Positions 42,642 to 51,596 of a DNA stretch of 64,000 bases are shown here, one piece after another (the stretch's first letter is position 1; the number at the start of each line of letters is the position of its first letter). The notes beneath the pieces are model-generated. The model saw only the letters and a program-made list of their open reading frames with translations, was not told the origin of the DNA and made no database searches. This DNA is from Mycolicibacter virginiensis (GTDB taxonomy: Bacteria; Actinomycetota; Actinomycetes; Mycobacteriales; Mycobacteriaceae). The position numbers and the translations under genes are program-made. The stretch covers positions 3,472,001 through 3,536,000 of the forward strand of contig NZ_CP092430.2 of assembly GCF_022374935.2 (NCBI RefSeq), written 5' to 3'.

Positions 42642-43895
42642 CTAGAGCCCTATCGTCGCCCGGAACAGGGCGGCTGGCTTCTGGGCGAGCAGCCGGATCG
42701 GCCCGTCGTCGCAGGGCACCCAGGCCGACTCGCCTCGGTGCAGCGTCAGCGTCTTGGACTTGGCGTGCACGGTGATTGAGCCCTCGGTACACAGCAGTAT
42801 CTGCGGACCGTCATGGCGCGCCGGCGCGTCCACCTCGTGGCCGAGATGGGTGCCGTCGAGTGTGAGTCGCGACAGCGCGAATTCCTCGGCAGGCGTCTGG
42901 TAGACCACCTCAAGTCCCTCGGTATAGGTTGCCGGCCGCAGCGCCTGCTCGGTGGTCGGGGTGAAATCCAGCACTCGCAGCAACTCGGGGACGTCGACGT
43001 GCTTGGGGGTCAGCCCGCCACGCAGCACGTTGTCGGAGTTGGCCATCACCTCCAGACCCACGCCATGGAGGTAGGTGTGCAGATTTCCGGCCGATACGAA
43101 GATGGCCTCCCCCGGTGCCAGGCTGATCCGGTTGAGCAGCAGCGAAGCCAGGACACCCGCATCCCCGGGATATCGCTCCCCCAGCTCGAGCACCGTCTTG
43201 GCCTCGGCAGAGAATTCGCCGGCCTCAGAACTGAGGTACTGGATGGCCCCTTCCAGCACAGCGGGCACCAACACATCCAGATCGGGTTGGGGCGCGGTGA
43301 TCCACGTGGTGAACAGCGCCCGCAGTCCGTCGGCGTCGGACTGCACGTCGGACTGACCGTTGCCGGACTGGCCGCCGAGCAGGTCGATGAACGGGTCCAG
43401 GTCGGATACCGCCAGCGCCCTCAGCAGATCGATGGTGCGCGCCACCGGCCGGAAGCCTGCCAGCGCCTCGAACGGCTGCAGCGCCACCAGCAGTTCTGGC
43501 TTGTGACTGGTGTCGCGGTAGTTGCGGATCGGCGAGGACACCGGGACCCCGAGCCGCTCCTCACGCTCGTAGCCCTCGATCGCCTGCATGGCACTGGGGT
43601 GGGCCTGTAGCGACAGGGGTTCGTCGGCGGCCAGCACCTTGACCAGAAACGGCAGCCGGTCACCGAAGCGCGCCTGAGCCACCGGACCCAGCTGGCCCTC
43701 CGGGTCGTGGGTCAGGACGTTGAGCAATGACACCTCGCCGGTGTCGGTCTCCAGGCAGGCCGGGTCCCCCGGGTGTGCCCCCAGCCAAAGCTCGGCCTCG
43801 GGATGCGCCGCCGGAACGGGCCGACCGGTGAACTCGGCGATAGCGGTCCTCGAGCCCCAGGCGTAGGTCCGTATCGCACCGCGTAGTTGTTCCAC
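42642..43895 (-). CDS. manA: Mannose-6-phosphate isomerase
   Basis: Interconverts fructose 6-phosphate and mannose 6-phosphate, feeding GDP-mannose for lipomannan, lipoarabinomannan and glycolipids. Zinc-site features are present: LSLQAHPS, the DTSHKPELLVAL stretch, and NLHTYLHGVGLEVMANSDNVLRG split over the substrate loop. GTG at 43895 gives MEQLRGAIRTYAWGS, matching the M. tuberculosis N-terminus, with GGGA five bases upstream. A TTG at 43907 overlapping the upstream stop is an alternative. Length is 417 residues. Confidence 0.93.
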   Translation of the reverse strand: MEQLRGAIRTYAWGSRTAIAEFTGRPVPAAHPEAELWLGAHPGDPACLETDTGEVSLLNVLTHDPEGQLGPVAQARFGDRLPFLVKVLAADEPLSLQAHPSAMQAIEGYEREERLGVPVSSPIRNYRDTSHKPELLVALQPFEALAGFRPVARTIDLLRALAVSDLDPFIDLLGGQSGNGQSDVQSDADGLRALFTTWITAPQPDLDVLVPAVLEGAIQYLSSEAGEFSAEAKTVLELGERYPGDAGVLASLLLNRISLAPGEAIFVSAGNLHTYLHGVGLEVMANSDNVLRGGLTPKHVDVPELLRVLDFTPTTEQALRPATYTEGLEVVYQTPAEEFALSRLTLDGTHLGHEVDAPARHDGPQILLCTEGSITVHAKSKTLTLHRGESAWVPCDDGPIRLLAQKPAALFRATIGL

Positions 43896-43903
43896 TGTTC
43901 CCG

Positions 43904-45040
43904 TCAACCCCGCAAAAGTCTCACGTAGGCGGCCGCCATCTCCAACCGCACGGCCAGCACCGCAAGCTGCTGTTCGGCCCGGCCCGGGCCGCTCGGCGAC
44001 AGCGCCCCCTCCGGCGGGTTCGGGCTCGCGGTTTCCTCCGAGGCGCCCGGTGCCACCGGCACGTCCCCGGCTGCGACCAGGTCGACATCGGGTAGGCCGT
44101 TGATACGGGCCGCCACCACCGTGCGTTCGGCGGCCAGCGTCAGGGCCAGTACCCGCAGCCGGTCGGCGGCCGGGCCATCGATCTGCTCGTCATGGAAGAT
44201 GTCGGCGACATCGCGGCCACCGGCGGACTGCGCCCGCAGCACGCTCACCGCGTCGGCCAGCCCAGTCGCCGCCACTGTGGTCCGACCGATCCGCAGCATC
44301 GCCGCGCTGCCGTGCCGCGCCAGCGCCAGGGTCGCCGCGCAGTCACCGGCCAACGCGACGTCACGACCGACGATGCGGTCGGCCAGCATCTTCGCCGGGT
44401 TGGTGAACAGCTCACGCGCGGCGCTGTCGCGCAGCGCCTCGGCGTCGAGTTCGTCGGCCAGCGCACCCAAGTCGGTGGGTGCGGCCGCGCCTTCCAGGGC
44501 GTCCAGGATGGCCAGCCCGGCGGCCAGGTAGCGCGGCAGGCCGAACTCCGCCGAGACAGCGATCCGCGGTTCCAGCACGGCGACGCGGCCGGCGGTGGCG
44601 TCACGCAGCGGCCCCTCGTAGGGTGCGACCACCACGACTCGCGCGCCACGACGTACCCCGGCCGCGGCCGCGGCGACTAGCGCCGGGTCACCCGGGTCGT
44701 CGCCCGCGACGATCAGGACGTCCAGCGATCCGATCCAGGACGGGACCTCGGCCGCCAGCACCAGCGGTGCCCGTGCCGAATCGCCGCGGGTGGCGGCAAG
44801 CAGGCTCCCGGCCGTGGCCGCGGTGCCGCGGGTGGACAACCAGATGATCGTCCGCGGCGGGTAGTCACGGCTCTCACTGCGCACGGCATCCAAGGCACCC
44901 TCATCGACCGTCGCGGCAGTAGCGCGGACCTGCGCGCCGGCCATCGATGCCGCCCACAGTGCGCCGTCGCGGTCAGCCGCCAGCAGGGCCTCGGTGTCAT
45001 CGAGGTCGACGGTGGAGTAGGAGCCGGAGAACGCGGTCAC
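43904..45040 (-). CDS. SIS-domain (TobH-like) conserved protein, Rv3256c family
   Basis: A 378-residue protein conserved between manA and manB in mycobacteria. It has a sugar-isomerase (SIS)-type fold: Rossmann-like segments such as VLIVAGDDPGDPALVAAA and ARVVVVAPYEGPL, without recognisable catalytic residues. The family is annotated TobH-like; activity is unproven. GTG at 45040 overlaps the manB stop (GTGA), and its end is just before manA, so all three are one transcript. A regulatory or structural role in mannose metabolism is inference. Confidence 0.85.
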   Translation of the reverse strand: MTAFSGSYSTVDLDDTEALLAADRDGALWAASMAGAQVRATAATVDEGALDAVRSESRDYPPRTIIWLSTRGTAATAGSLLAATRGDSARAPLVLAAEVPSWIGSLDVLIVAGDDPGDPALVAAAAAGVRRGARVVVVAPYEGPLRDATAGRVAVLEPRIAVSAEFGLPRYLAAGLAILDALEGAAAPTDLGALADELDAEALRDSAARELFTNPAKMLADRIVGRDVALAGDCAATLALARHGSAAMLRIGRTTVAATGLADAVSVLRAQSAGGRDVADIFHDEQIDGPAADRLRVLALTLAAERTVVAARINGLPDVDLVAAGDVPVAPGASEETASPNPPEGALSPSGPGRAEQQLAVLAVRLEMAAAYVRLLRG

Positions 45041-46455
45041 GGACGCGACTTCTCCGCGGCGCCGACGGCTCGGCCTTGCTGGGCGATCTTTTCGGACACT
45101 TGGGCCACCACCGCGTCCACCGCGGCGGCGTCGGGCGCCTCGACGTTGAGCCGCAGCAGCGGCTCGGTGTTGGAGCTGCGCAGGTTGAACCAGCTGCCCG
45201 AACCCAGGTCTACGGTCACGCCGTCGAGGTGGTCCACCGACGACACCTGGGCACCGAAGGACCCGACCACCGCATCCACGCAGGCCTGCGCATCGGCAAC
45301 GGTGAAGTTGATCTCACCGGACGCCGCGTAGCGCTGGTAGTCGGCAGTCAGCTCCGACAACGGCCGCTGCTGTTCACCGAGTGCGGCCAGTACGTGCAGG
45401 GCGGCCAGCATGCCCGAGTCAGCGCCCCAGAAATCCCGGAAGTAGTAGTGCGCCGAGTGCTCTCCGCCGAAGATGGCGCCGGTCTCGGCCATCAGCGCCT
45501 TGATGTAGGAGTGCCCGACCCGCGACCGCAGCGGTGTGCCGCCGCGCTCGGCGACCAGTTCCGGCACCGCATGCGAGGTGATCAGGTTGTGGATCACCGT
45601 CGCACCGGGCTCGCGGGCCAGTTCGCGGGCGGCCACCAAGCCGGTCACCGCCGACGGCGACACCGGCTCACCGCGCTCGTCGACCACGAAGCATCGGTCG
45701 GCGTCGCCGTCGAAGGCGAGGCCGATATCGGCGCCTTGCTCGCGCACGAAGGCCTGCAGATCGACCAGGTTTGCCGGATCCAGCGGGTTGGCCTCGTGGT
45801 TGGGGAAGTTGCCGTCCAGCTCGAAATACAGCGGCAGCAGTGTGATCGCGCCGACCGATCCGAACACCGCCGGTGCGGTGTGGCCCGCCATGCCGTTGCC
45901 GGCGTCGACGGCTACGCGCAGCGGACGCAGGCCGGAGATGTCGACCAGGGAGTGCAGGAATGCCGCATAGTCGGCCAGCACGTCGCGGTCGGTGATGCTG
46001 CCGCGCGATCCTTGGCCGTCGCCGGCCGGGTCGACCCCGGCGATCAGCTCATCGCGGATTCGGCCCAGGCCGGTATCGGCGCCCACCGGCTTGGCACCGG
46101 CGCGGCAGAGCTTGATGCCGTTGTAGGCGGCCGGGTTGTGGCTGGCGGTGAACATCGCACCCGGGCAATCCAGCGCCCCGGAGGCGAAATAAAGCTGGTC
46201 GGTCGACGCCAGCCCGATCCGGACCACGTCCAGGCCGCGGGCAACCACACCCTCGGCGAACGCCGCAGACAGCAGTGGCGAACTGTCCCGCATGTCGTGG
46301 CCGATCACCACCTGTCGGGCACCTTCCTCGGCCATCAGCCGGGCAAACGAGGACCCGACCTCGGTGACGAGGGTTTCATCGATCTCCGAACCGACCAGGC
46401 CGCGTACGTCGTACGCCTTGATCACACGGTGGACAGCCGCAGCGGGCCGAGACAT
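45037..46455 (-). CDS. manB: Phosphomannomutase
   Basis: Interconverts mannose 6- and 1-phosphate. The phosphoserine loop FTASHNPAAYNGIK, metal loop DGDADRCF, sugar-binding FGGEHSAHYYF and phosphate-binding RSSNTEPLLRLN are intact. ATG at 46455 begins MSRPAAAVHRVIKAYDVRG with AGGAG upstream; the longer frame beyond it is not coding-like. At 472 residues it matches Rv3257c. Order manB-Rv3256c-manA is conserved. Confidence 0.94.
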   Translation of the reverse strand: MSRPAAAVHRVIKAYDVRGLVGSEIDETLVTEVGSSFARLMAEEGARQVVIGHDMRDSSPLLSAAFAEGVVARGLDVVRIGLASTDQLYFASGALDCPGAMFTASHNPAAYNGIKLCRAGAKPVGADTGLGRIRDELIAGVDPAGDGQGSRGSITDRDVLADYAAFLHSLVDISGLRPLRVAVDAGNGMAGHTAPAVFGSVGAITLLPLYFELDGNFPNHEANPLDPANLVDLQAFVREQGADIGLAFDGDADRCFVVDERGEPVSPSAVTGLVAARELAREPGATVIHNLITSHAVPELVAERGGTPLRSRVGHSYIKALMAETGAIFGGEHSAHYYFRDFWGADSGMLAALHVLAALGEQQRPLSELTADYQRYAASGEINFTVADAQACVDAVVGSFGAQVSSVDHLDGVTVDLGSGSWFNLRSSNTEPLLRLNVEAPDAAAVDAVVAQVSEKIAQQGRAVGAAEKSRP

Positions 46456-46513
46456 GGACAGGGCTCCTGACGCAGTGGACTCTTGACGCTCAAGCCTAGC
46501 CCGGAACCCGCGA

Positions 46514-46954
46514 TCAGTCCGAAGGGTCTGGCAACACACGCAGGTGGCCACGGCGTCGACCATTGGTCTTGCCGGGCGGACCGGGCGGTGCCAGCACACC
46601 ACCACCGGGTCCGGCGGTGGACGCTCCGCGGGTCGGGGCGTCCACCGGATTGGCCTGTGGGTACCACCCGTTGGCCGGGGCCGCGCGCCCGGATTCGCGC
46701 TCACGAACCGCCTCGGCAAGCGCGATCAGGTCGTCCTCTTCAGGCGAAACCCACGGGCCGGGATGGCGGACCAGTTCCCAACCGCGCGGGGCGGTGATCC
46801 GGCCGGCATGGTTGAAGCACAGGTCCCAGGAATGCGGCTCAGCGGCCGTGGCCAGCGGGCCGACCACGGCGGTGGAGTCCGAGTAGACGAACGTCAGCGT
46901 CGCCACCGCATAGTGCGGACACCCTGGCCGGCAGCAACGACGAGGAACGTTCAC
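46514..46954 (-). CDS. DUF3499 conserved protein, Rv3258c-like
   Basis: A 146-residue protein with the very conserved N-terminus [20 protein letters not shown], whose CCxxxC plus later Cys/His residues (WDLCFNHAGR) look like a metal-binding knuckle. The C-terminal third is Pro/Gly-rich and likely disordered. GTG at 46954 was chosen because the family starts with this Asn-Val-Pro motif; the frame upstream lacks similarity. Function unknown. Confidence 0.88.
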   Translation of the reverse strand: MNVPRRCCRPGCPHYAVATLTFVYSDSTAVVGPLATAAEPHSWDLCFNHAGRITAPRGWELVRHPGPWVSPEEDDLIALAEAVRERESGRAAPANGWYPQANPVDAPTRGASTAGPGGGVLAPPGPPGKTNGRRRGHLRVLPDPSD

Positions 46955-47044
46955 GCCCGTGAGGCTATCGTGGCCGCTCGCCCCCGCAGCGCCGGACACG
47001 CGCAAGGCGCCGGCACCCTATGCACAACCGTTACCATCTTCTGC

Positions 47045-47500
47045 GTGATCGCCACGCGTCGCCGCTGGCGCGGCCGCGAAACCCGCGGGCCGCTGTTGCC
47101 GCCCACCGTGCCGGGCTGGCGCACCCGCGCCGAACGGTTCGATATGGCCGTGCTGGAGGCCTACGAGCCCATCGAACAACGCTGGAAGCAACGGTTGACG
47201 GCCCTGGACGTCGCCGTCGATGAGATCCCACGGATCGCCGCCAAAGACCCCGACAGCGTGCAGTGGCCCCCAGAAGTGGTCGCGGACGGGCCAATTCCGC
47301 TGGCCCGGTTGATCCCGGCCGGGGTGGATGTTCGGGGAAATCCGACGCGCGCCCGAATCTTGCTGTTCCGCAAGCCGATCGAGCAACGCGCAAACGACAG
47401 CACAGAGCTCGGCGATTTATTGCACGAGATTCTGGTGGCCCAAGTCGCCACCTACTTAGATGTCGAGCCCACCGTCATCGACCCGACGATCGACGACTAG
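47045..47500 (+). CDS. Zincin-like metallopeptidase-family protein, Rv3259-like
   Basis: A 151-residue member of the small 'zincin_1' family. The expected HExxH site reads HEILVAQVATYLD, so the second metal His is missing and peptidase activity is doubtful. The basic N-terminus (RRRWRGRETRGPLLPP) and the proline-rich middle match Rv3259. GTG at 47045 starts VIATRRRW. It is divergent from the DUF3499 gene and converges on whiB2. Confidence 0.85.
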   Translation: MIATRRRWRGRETRGPLLPPTVPGWRTRAERFDMAVLEAYEPIEQRWKQRLTALDVAVDEIPRIAAKDPDSVQWPPEVVADGPIPLARLIPAGVDVRGNPTRARILLFRKPIEQRANDSTELGDLLHEILVAQVATYLDVEPTVIDPTIDD

Positions 47501-47508
47501 TCCCTAGC

Positions 47509-47904
47509 TCAGATGATGCCGCGCTTGAGGCGGCGGCGCTCACGCTCGGAAAGCCCACCCCAGATACCGAAACGCTCGTCGTGAGCCAAGGCGTACTCCA
47601 GGCACTCGCTGCGAACCGAGCAACGCTGGCAGATCTTCTTGGCCTCCCGAGTCGAGCCGCCCTTCTCCGGGAAGAACGCCTCGGGGTCGGTCTGCGAGCA
47701 CAGGGCGCGGTCCTGCCACTGCTCATTGGTGGCTGTCGCGGGGTCGAACGGGTCGAACTCGTCGTAGTCCTCGGGTGCGGGAACCAGACTCAGATGTGGG
47801 CGACTGGGCATCGCCTCCAGCCCGCTCGGCCCAGCCATTTCAGCCATTTCGGCACCGGCGTGCGGTGCTCCCCCCATCACGCCCCAAAGGTGCTCATAGG
47901 ACAT
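47509..47904 (-). CDS. whiB2: WhiB2 iron-sulfur transcription factor
   Basis: Essential Wbl-family regulator needed for septum formation, binding a 4Fe-4S cluster. The cysteines are ALCSQTD, KKICQRC and SEC; the turn GIWGG and the basic tail RERRRLKRG are standard. ATG at 47904 (131 residues) has GAGGAGG upstream and adds about 40 residues before the conserved core (TNEQWQDRALC). M. tuberculosis WhiB2 is shorter, about 89 residues, so the extra N-terminus may be species-specific. Confidence 0.94.
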   Translation of the reverse strand: MSYEHLWGVMGGAPHAGAEMAEMAGPSGLEAMPSRPHLSLVPAPEDYDEFDPFDPATATNEQWQDRALCSQTDPEAFFPEKGGSTREAKKICQRCSVRSECLEYALAHDERFGIWGGLSERERRRLKRGII

Positions 47905-48251
47905 GCTCCGCCTCCTCACCTGTAGCGCGATCCTGATATGTCGGCCGAATCGGAAGATATTGACCATCCCGATTCGAACATGTGATCGAATCTCGGTCTG
48001 CGACACCGAAATCGGCTGGCCAACCGGGAAATGACACTAGTGTGATTAGACACGGGTTGATCAGCCCGGTCAAGCTGATTGGCCAAATTCCTTACCATCC
48101 CGTGATCGATTTCCAACGTGTCCGAGACCGGCGAGTCCGTGTCATCTACCCCACACCCGCCCCTCGGCGTGTCTTACCGCGTCCCCCGATACAGCGACGA
48201 CGGCGGTCCGCCACACCGGCCGCAGCGGCGCCAAAGGTACTGTCGTGCGCT
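47905..48251. promoter_or_regulatory. Divergent promoter region between whiB2 and fbiA
   Basis: About 350 bases without a credible gene. It contains the perfect palindrome ACACTAGTGT (48034-48043), followed closely by GATTAGACAC, so GTG/CAC half-sites recur. The region is moderately AT-rich and should hold both promoters. No regulator can be assigned. Confidence 0.45.
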
Positions 48252-49259
48252 GTGAAGGTCACCGTTCTCGTCGGGGGGGTCGGCGGCGCCCGGTTCCTGC
48301 TCGGCGTCCAGAAACTACTGGGTCTGGGCCAATTCGCCGAATCCCCAGCTGGCCACGGGGCCGACGCGCACGAGCTGACCGCGGTCGTCAACGTCGGCGA
48401 CGATGCCTGGATGCACGGGGTACGCATCTGCCCCGATCTGGACACCTGCATGTACACCCTGGGCGGCGGCGTGGATGCCGAGCGCGGCTGGGGACACCGC
48501 GACGAAACCTGGCATGCCATGGAGGAGTTGGCTCGCTACGGGATGCAGCCGGACTGGTTCGGCCTCGGCGACCGCGACCTGGCCACCCACCTGGTCCGAA
48601 CCCAGTCGCTGCGGGCCGGTTATCCGCTGACCGAGGTGACCTCGGCGCTGTGCGAGCGCTGGCAGCCTGGAGCGCGACTGCTGCCCGTCACCAACGACAG
48701 CTGCGAAACCCACGTCGTCATCACCGATCCGGCCGACGACGCCCAGCGCGCGATCCACTTCCAGGAGTGGTGGGTGCGCTACCGCGCCCAAGTTCCCACC
48801 CACGGGTTCGGCTTCGTGGGCGCAGAGAAGGCCACGGCCACACCCGAAGTCGTCGACGCCATCACCGGCGCCGACATCGTGCTGCTGGCCCCCTCCAATC
48901 CGGTGGTCAGCATCGGTGCCATCCTGGCGGTTCCCGGTGTCCGCGCAGCGCTGCGCTCCACGGCGGCACCGGTCGTCGGCTACTCCCCGATCATCGCTGG
49001 AAAGCCGTTGCGCGGCATGGCCGATGTCTGCCTGAGCGTGATCGGCCTGGATTCCACCTCCCGGGCCGTCGGCGAGCACTACGGTGCCCGCAGCGGAACC
49101 GGAATCTTGGACTACTGGCTGGTGCACGAGGGCGAGTCCCCTGACAGTCCCGACATCGCGGGCGTGACTGTTCACGCCGCCCCGCTGCTGATGACCGATC
49201 CGGCGGCTACCGCCGAAATGGTCCGCACCGGACTGGAGCTAGCGGGGGTGTCACCATAA
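48252..49259 (+). CDS. fbiA: 2-phospho-L-lactate (phosphoenolpyruvate) transferase FbiA
   Basis: Joins the activated phosphoenolpyruvate/lactate group to the deazaflavin Fo in coenzyme F420 synthesis. The N-terminus [16 protein letters not shown] is the nucleotide-binding Rossmann loop, with [18 protein letters not shown] and [14 protein letters not shown] following. It is 335 residues. GTG at 48252 matches the family start (VKVTVLVGG). It runs directly into fbiB. Confidence 0.94.
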   Translation: MKVTVLVGGVGGARFLLGVQKLLGLGQFAESPAGHGADAHELTAVVNVGDDAWMHGVRICPDLDTCMYTLGGGVDAERGWGHRDETWHAMEELARYGMQPDWFGLGDRDLATHLVRTQSLRAGYPLTEVTSALCERWQPGARLLPVTNDSCETHVVITDPADDAQRAIHFQEWWVRYRAQVPTHGFGFVGAEKATATPEVVDAITGADIVLLAPSNPVVSIGAILAVPGVRAALRSTAAPVVGYSPIIAGKPLRGMADVCLSVIGLDSTSRAVGEHYGARSGTGILDYWLVHEGESPDSPDIAGVTVHAAPLLMTDPAATAEMVRTGLELAGVSP

Positions 49260-49306
49260 AGGGGCAAGGCGAGCACGGCAGCGCCGCCAAGGTCGAGATC
49301 CTGCCG

Positions 49307-50605
49307 GTGACCGGCTTGGGCGAATTTCGGCCCGGCGACGATCTCGCGGCCGCGCTGGCCCAAGCCGCACCGTGGCTGGCCGACGGGGACGTCGTGGTCG
49401 TCACCAGCAAGGTGGTGTCCAAGTGCGAGGGCCGCATCGTGCCGGCGCCGCACGACGCCGAGGCGCGTGATGCGCTGCGCCGCCAACTGGTCGAGGCCGA
49501 GGCGGTACGCGTACTGGCCCGCAAGGGCCGCACCTGGATCACCGAGAATCGCCTCGGACTGGTGCAGGCCGCCGCCGGCGTGGACGGCTCCAACGTGGGG
49601 TCCGACGAGCTCGCGCTGTTGCCTGTCGATCCCGACGGCAGCGCCGCCGCGTTGCGCGCCAGCCTGGCCGAGCGTCTGGGCGTCCACGTGGCGGTGCTGA
49701 TCACCGACACCATGGGCCGCGCCTGGCGCAACGGCCAGATCGACGTCGCGATCGGCGCGTCGGGCCTGTCGGTGCTCAATGGCTACGCCGGATCCGTCGA
49801 CCGGCATGGCAATGAATTGTTGGTCACCGAAGTCGCCGTCGCTGACGAACTCGCCGCGGCTGCCGACCTGGTCAAAGGCAAGCTCACCGATATCCCGGTG
49901 GCGGTGGTACGTGGTGTCGCCAGTCCCGACAACGGTTCCACCGCAGCCGCATTGGTGCGTTCCGGCTCCGAGGACCTGTTCTGGCTGGGCACCGCCGAGG
50001 CCATCGAGGTGGGGCGCGGGCAGGCTCAACTGCTGCGCCGCTCTGTGCGCAGCTTCGCCGGGGAACCCGTTCCGGCGCAACTGATCACCGACGCCATGGC
50101 CGAGGCCCTGACTGCCCCCGCGCCGCATCACACCCGCCCGGTCCGGTTCGTATGGCTGCAGACTCCGAGTGTGCGCACTCGGCTCCTCGATGCCATGGCG
50201 CAGCAGTGGCGATCCGATCTGACCGGCGACGGTAAAACCCCAGAAGCCATTGAGGCTAGGGTCTCGCGTGGCCAGATTCTGTATGACGCACCCGAAGTCG
50301 TCATCCCGATCATGGTGCCCGATGGCGCCCACCACTACCCGGACGCCGTCCGTACCGCCGCCGAGCACACCATGTTCACGGTCGCCGTGGGTGCCGCCGT
50401 CCAGGGCCTGCTGGTGGCGCTGGCGGTACGTGGCGTGGGCAGCTGCTGGATCGGTTCGACCATCTTCACCCCCGAGTTGGTCCGCACCGAACTGGATCTC
50501 CCGCCCGACTGGGAACCCTTGGGCGCCATCGCCATCGGCTACCCCACCGAGCCGCCCGAGCCCCGCGCCCCGGCCGACGTCGGTGACCTGCTGGTGCGGC
50601 GATGA
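49307..50605 (+). CDS. fbiB: F420:gamma-glutamyl ligase / FMN-binding FbiB
   Basis: Bifunctional enzyme that adds glutamates to F420-0; the N-terminal half is the CofE ligase ([43 protein letters not shown]) and the C-terminal half a nitroreductase-fold FMN domain ([26 protein letters not shown]). GTG at 49307 (432 residues) is the first standard start in frame, but homologs extend about 15 residues further and matching codons ([14 protein letters not shown]) are present upstream with no ATG/GTG/TTG. So the true start is uncertain. The end overlaps the Nudix gene by four bases. Confidence 0.9.
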   Translation: MTGLGEFRPGDDLAAALAQAAPWLADGDVVVVTSKVVSKCEGRIVPAPHDAEARDALRRQLVEAEAVRVLARKGRTWITENRLGLVQAAAGVDGSNVGSDELALLPVDPDGSAAALRASLAERLGVHVAVLITDTMGRAWRNGQIDVAIGASGLSVLNGYAGSVDRHGNELLVTEVAVADELAAAADLVKGKLTDIPVAVVRGVASPDNGSTAAALVRSGSEDLFWLGTAEAIEVGRGQAQLLRRSVRSFAGEPVPAQLITDAMAEALTAPAPHHTRPVRFVWLQTPSVRTRLLDAMAQQWRSDLTGDGKTPEAIEARVSRGQILYDAPEVVIPIMVPDGAHHYPDAVRTAAEHTMFTVAVGAAVQGLLVALAVRGVGSCWIGSTIFTPELVRTELDLPPDWEPLGAIAIGYPTEPPEPRAPADVGDLLVRR

Positions 50606-51135
50606 GTCTGCACGACTCCGCTGTCGCGGCGCTGAGCGCTTGGGCCGCACCCGATTCCGCGCAGGACTCGCTGCGGCATGCGGTGCTGGCTTTTCTCGCT
50701 GCCCGCCCCGACGCATGCCGGCGCGAATGCGTTCCCGGCCACATCACCGCATCCACCCTGGTGCTCGACCACACCGGTAAGCGCGCGCTGCTCACGCTGC
50801 ACCCGCGGGTGGGCCGCTGGCTGCAGCTCGGCGGGCACTGCGAGGACACCGACGCCGACATCGTCGCGGCCGCGCTGCGCGAGGCCACCGAGGAATCCGG
50901 CATCACCGGCCTGCGCCTGGATCCGGCGCTGGCGGCCGTGCACGTGCATCCGGTGACCTGCTCGCTGGGTGTGCCGACCCGGCACCTGGACCTGCAGTTC
51001 GTGGCGCATGCGCCCGCGGATGCGCAGATCGGAATCAGCGACGAGTCGCTCGCGCTGCGCTGGTGGCCGGTGGATGCGCTACCGCCGGACGCCGACGACG
51101 CGCTGGCGCATCTGGTGGCGCGGGCCGTCGGGTAG
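50602..51135 (+). CDS. Nudix hydrolase
   Basis: A 177-residue Nudix protein. The box [20 protein letters not shown] then EESG has the metal-binding RExxEE; one extra residue lies between its halves, as in several actinobacterial homologs. Substrate is unknown (nucleotide-sugar or oxidised nucleotide are typical). ATG overlaps the fbiB stop (ATGA), so it is in the F420 operon here. M. tuberculosis has a DNA methylase gene at this place. Confidence 0.85.
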   Translation: MSLHDSAVAALSAWAAPDSAQDSLRHAVLAFLAARPDACRRECVPGHITASTLVLDHTGKRALLTLHPRVGRWLQLGGHCEDTDADIVAAALREATEESGITGLRLDPALAAVHVHPVTCSLGVPTRHLDLQFVAHAPADAQIGISDESLALRWWPVDALPPDADDALAHLVARAVG

Positions 51136-51150
51136 CCCTGCCACGCGGGC

Positions 51151-51507
51151 TCATTCGGAGTCGGTGACTCGCGTCCAGGGCTGGCAATTCTGCGACTCGA
51201 AGGCCTTGACCGTGACGGGAATGCTGGCGTACATCGGACCGATAGACGTATTCGTCTGGACCACATGGTCCTTGGCCGCATCGGGTGTGCTGTAGGTGAA
51301 CCACGAACACATCGAATCTTGCGTCGGCACGTTGTTGATCCACACGCCGAAGGCCGAACCCGACCCGCCGGTGTGATACAGGCCCGGTGCGATATCGGTG
51401 CCGACCTGATAGACGCCGTTACCGGGAATCGGGTCAAGCGGATCCGCAGCGGCCGGCGCCGCCATGGCGACTGCGGCCAGGCACGCGACGAAGACCCTCG
51501 TGAACAT
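51151..51507 (-). CDS. Small secreted protein of unknown function
   Basis: A 118-residue protein with a Sec signal peptide (MFTRVFVACLAAVAMAAPAA, cleaved near AAA-DP, residue 22). The mature part has GNGVYQVGTDIAPGLYHTGG, a motif common in short secreted mycobacterial proteins, and two cysteines (SMCSW, QNCQP) that could pair. ATG at 51507. No function is known. It is convergent with the Nudix gene and upstream of manC's 3' end. Confidence 0.78.
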   Translation of the reverse strand: MFTRVFVACLAAVAMAAPAAADPLDPIPGNGVYQVGTDIAPGLYHTGGSGSAFGVWINNVPTQDSMCSWFTYSTPDAAKDHVVQTNTSIGPMYASIPVTVKAFESQNCQPWTRVTDSE

Positions 51508-51596
51508 GGTTATGACTATCCACCGTTGGCTCTGCGTGTATGGCGGAAAAGTTCGAGAAAGGTGCGCCCTGAGCGCAGCGTCAGCGGAGAGCCGGC

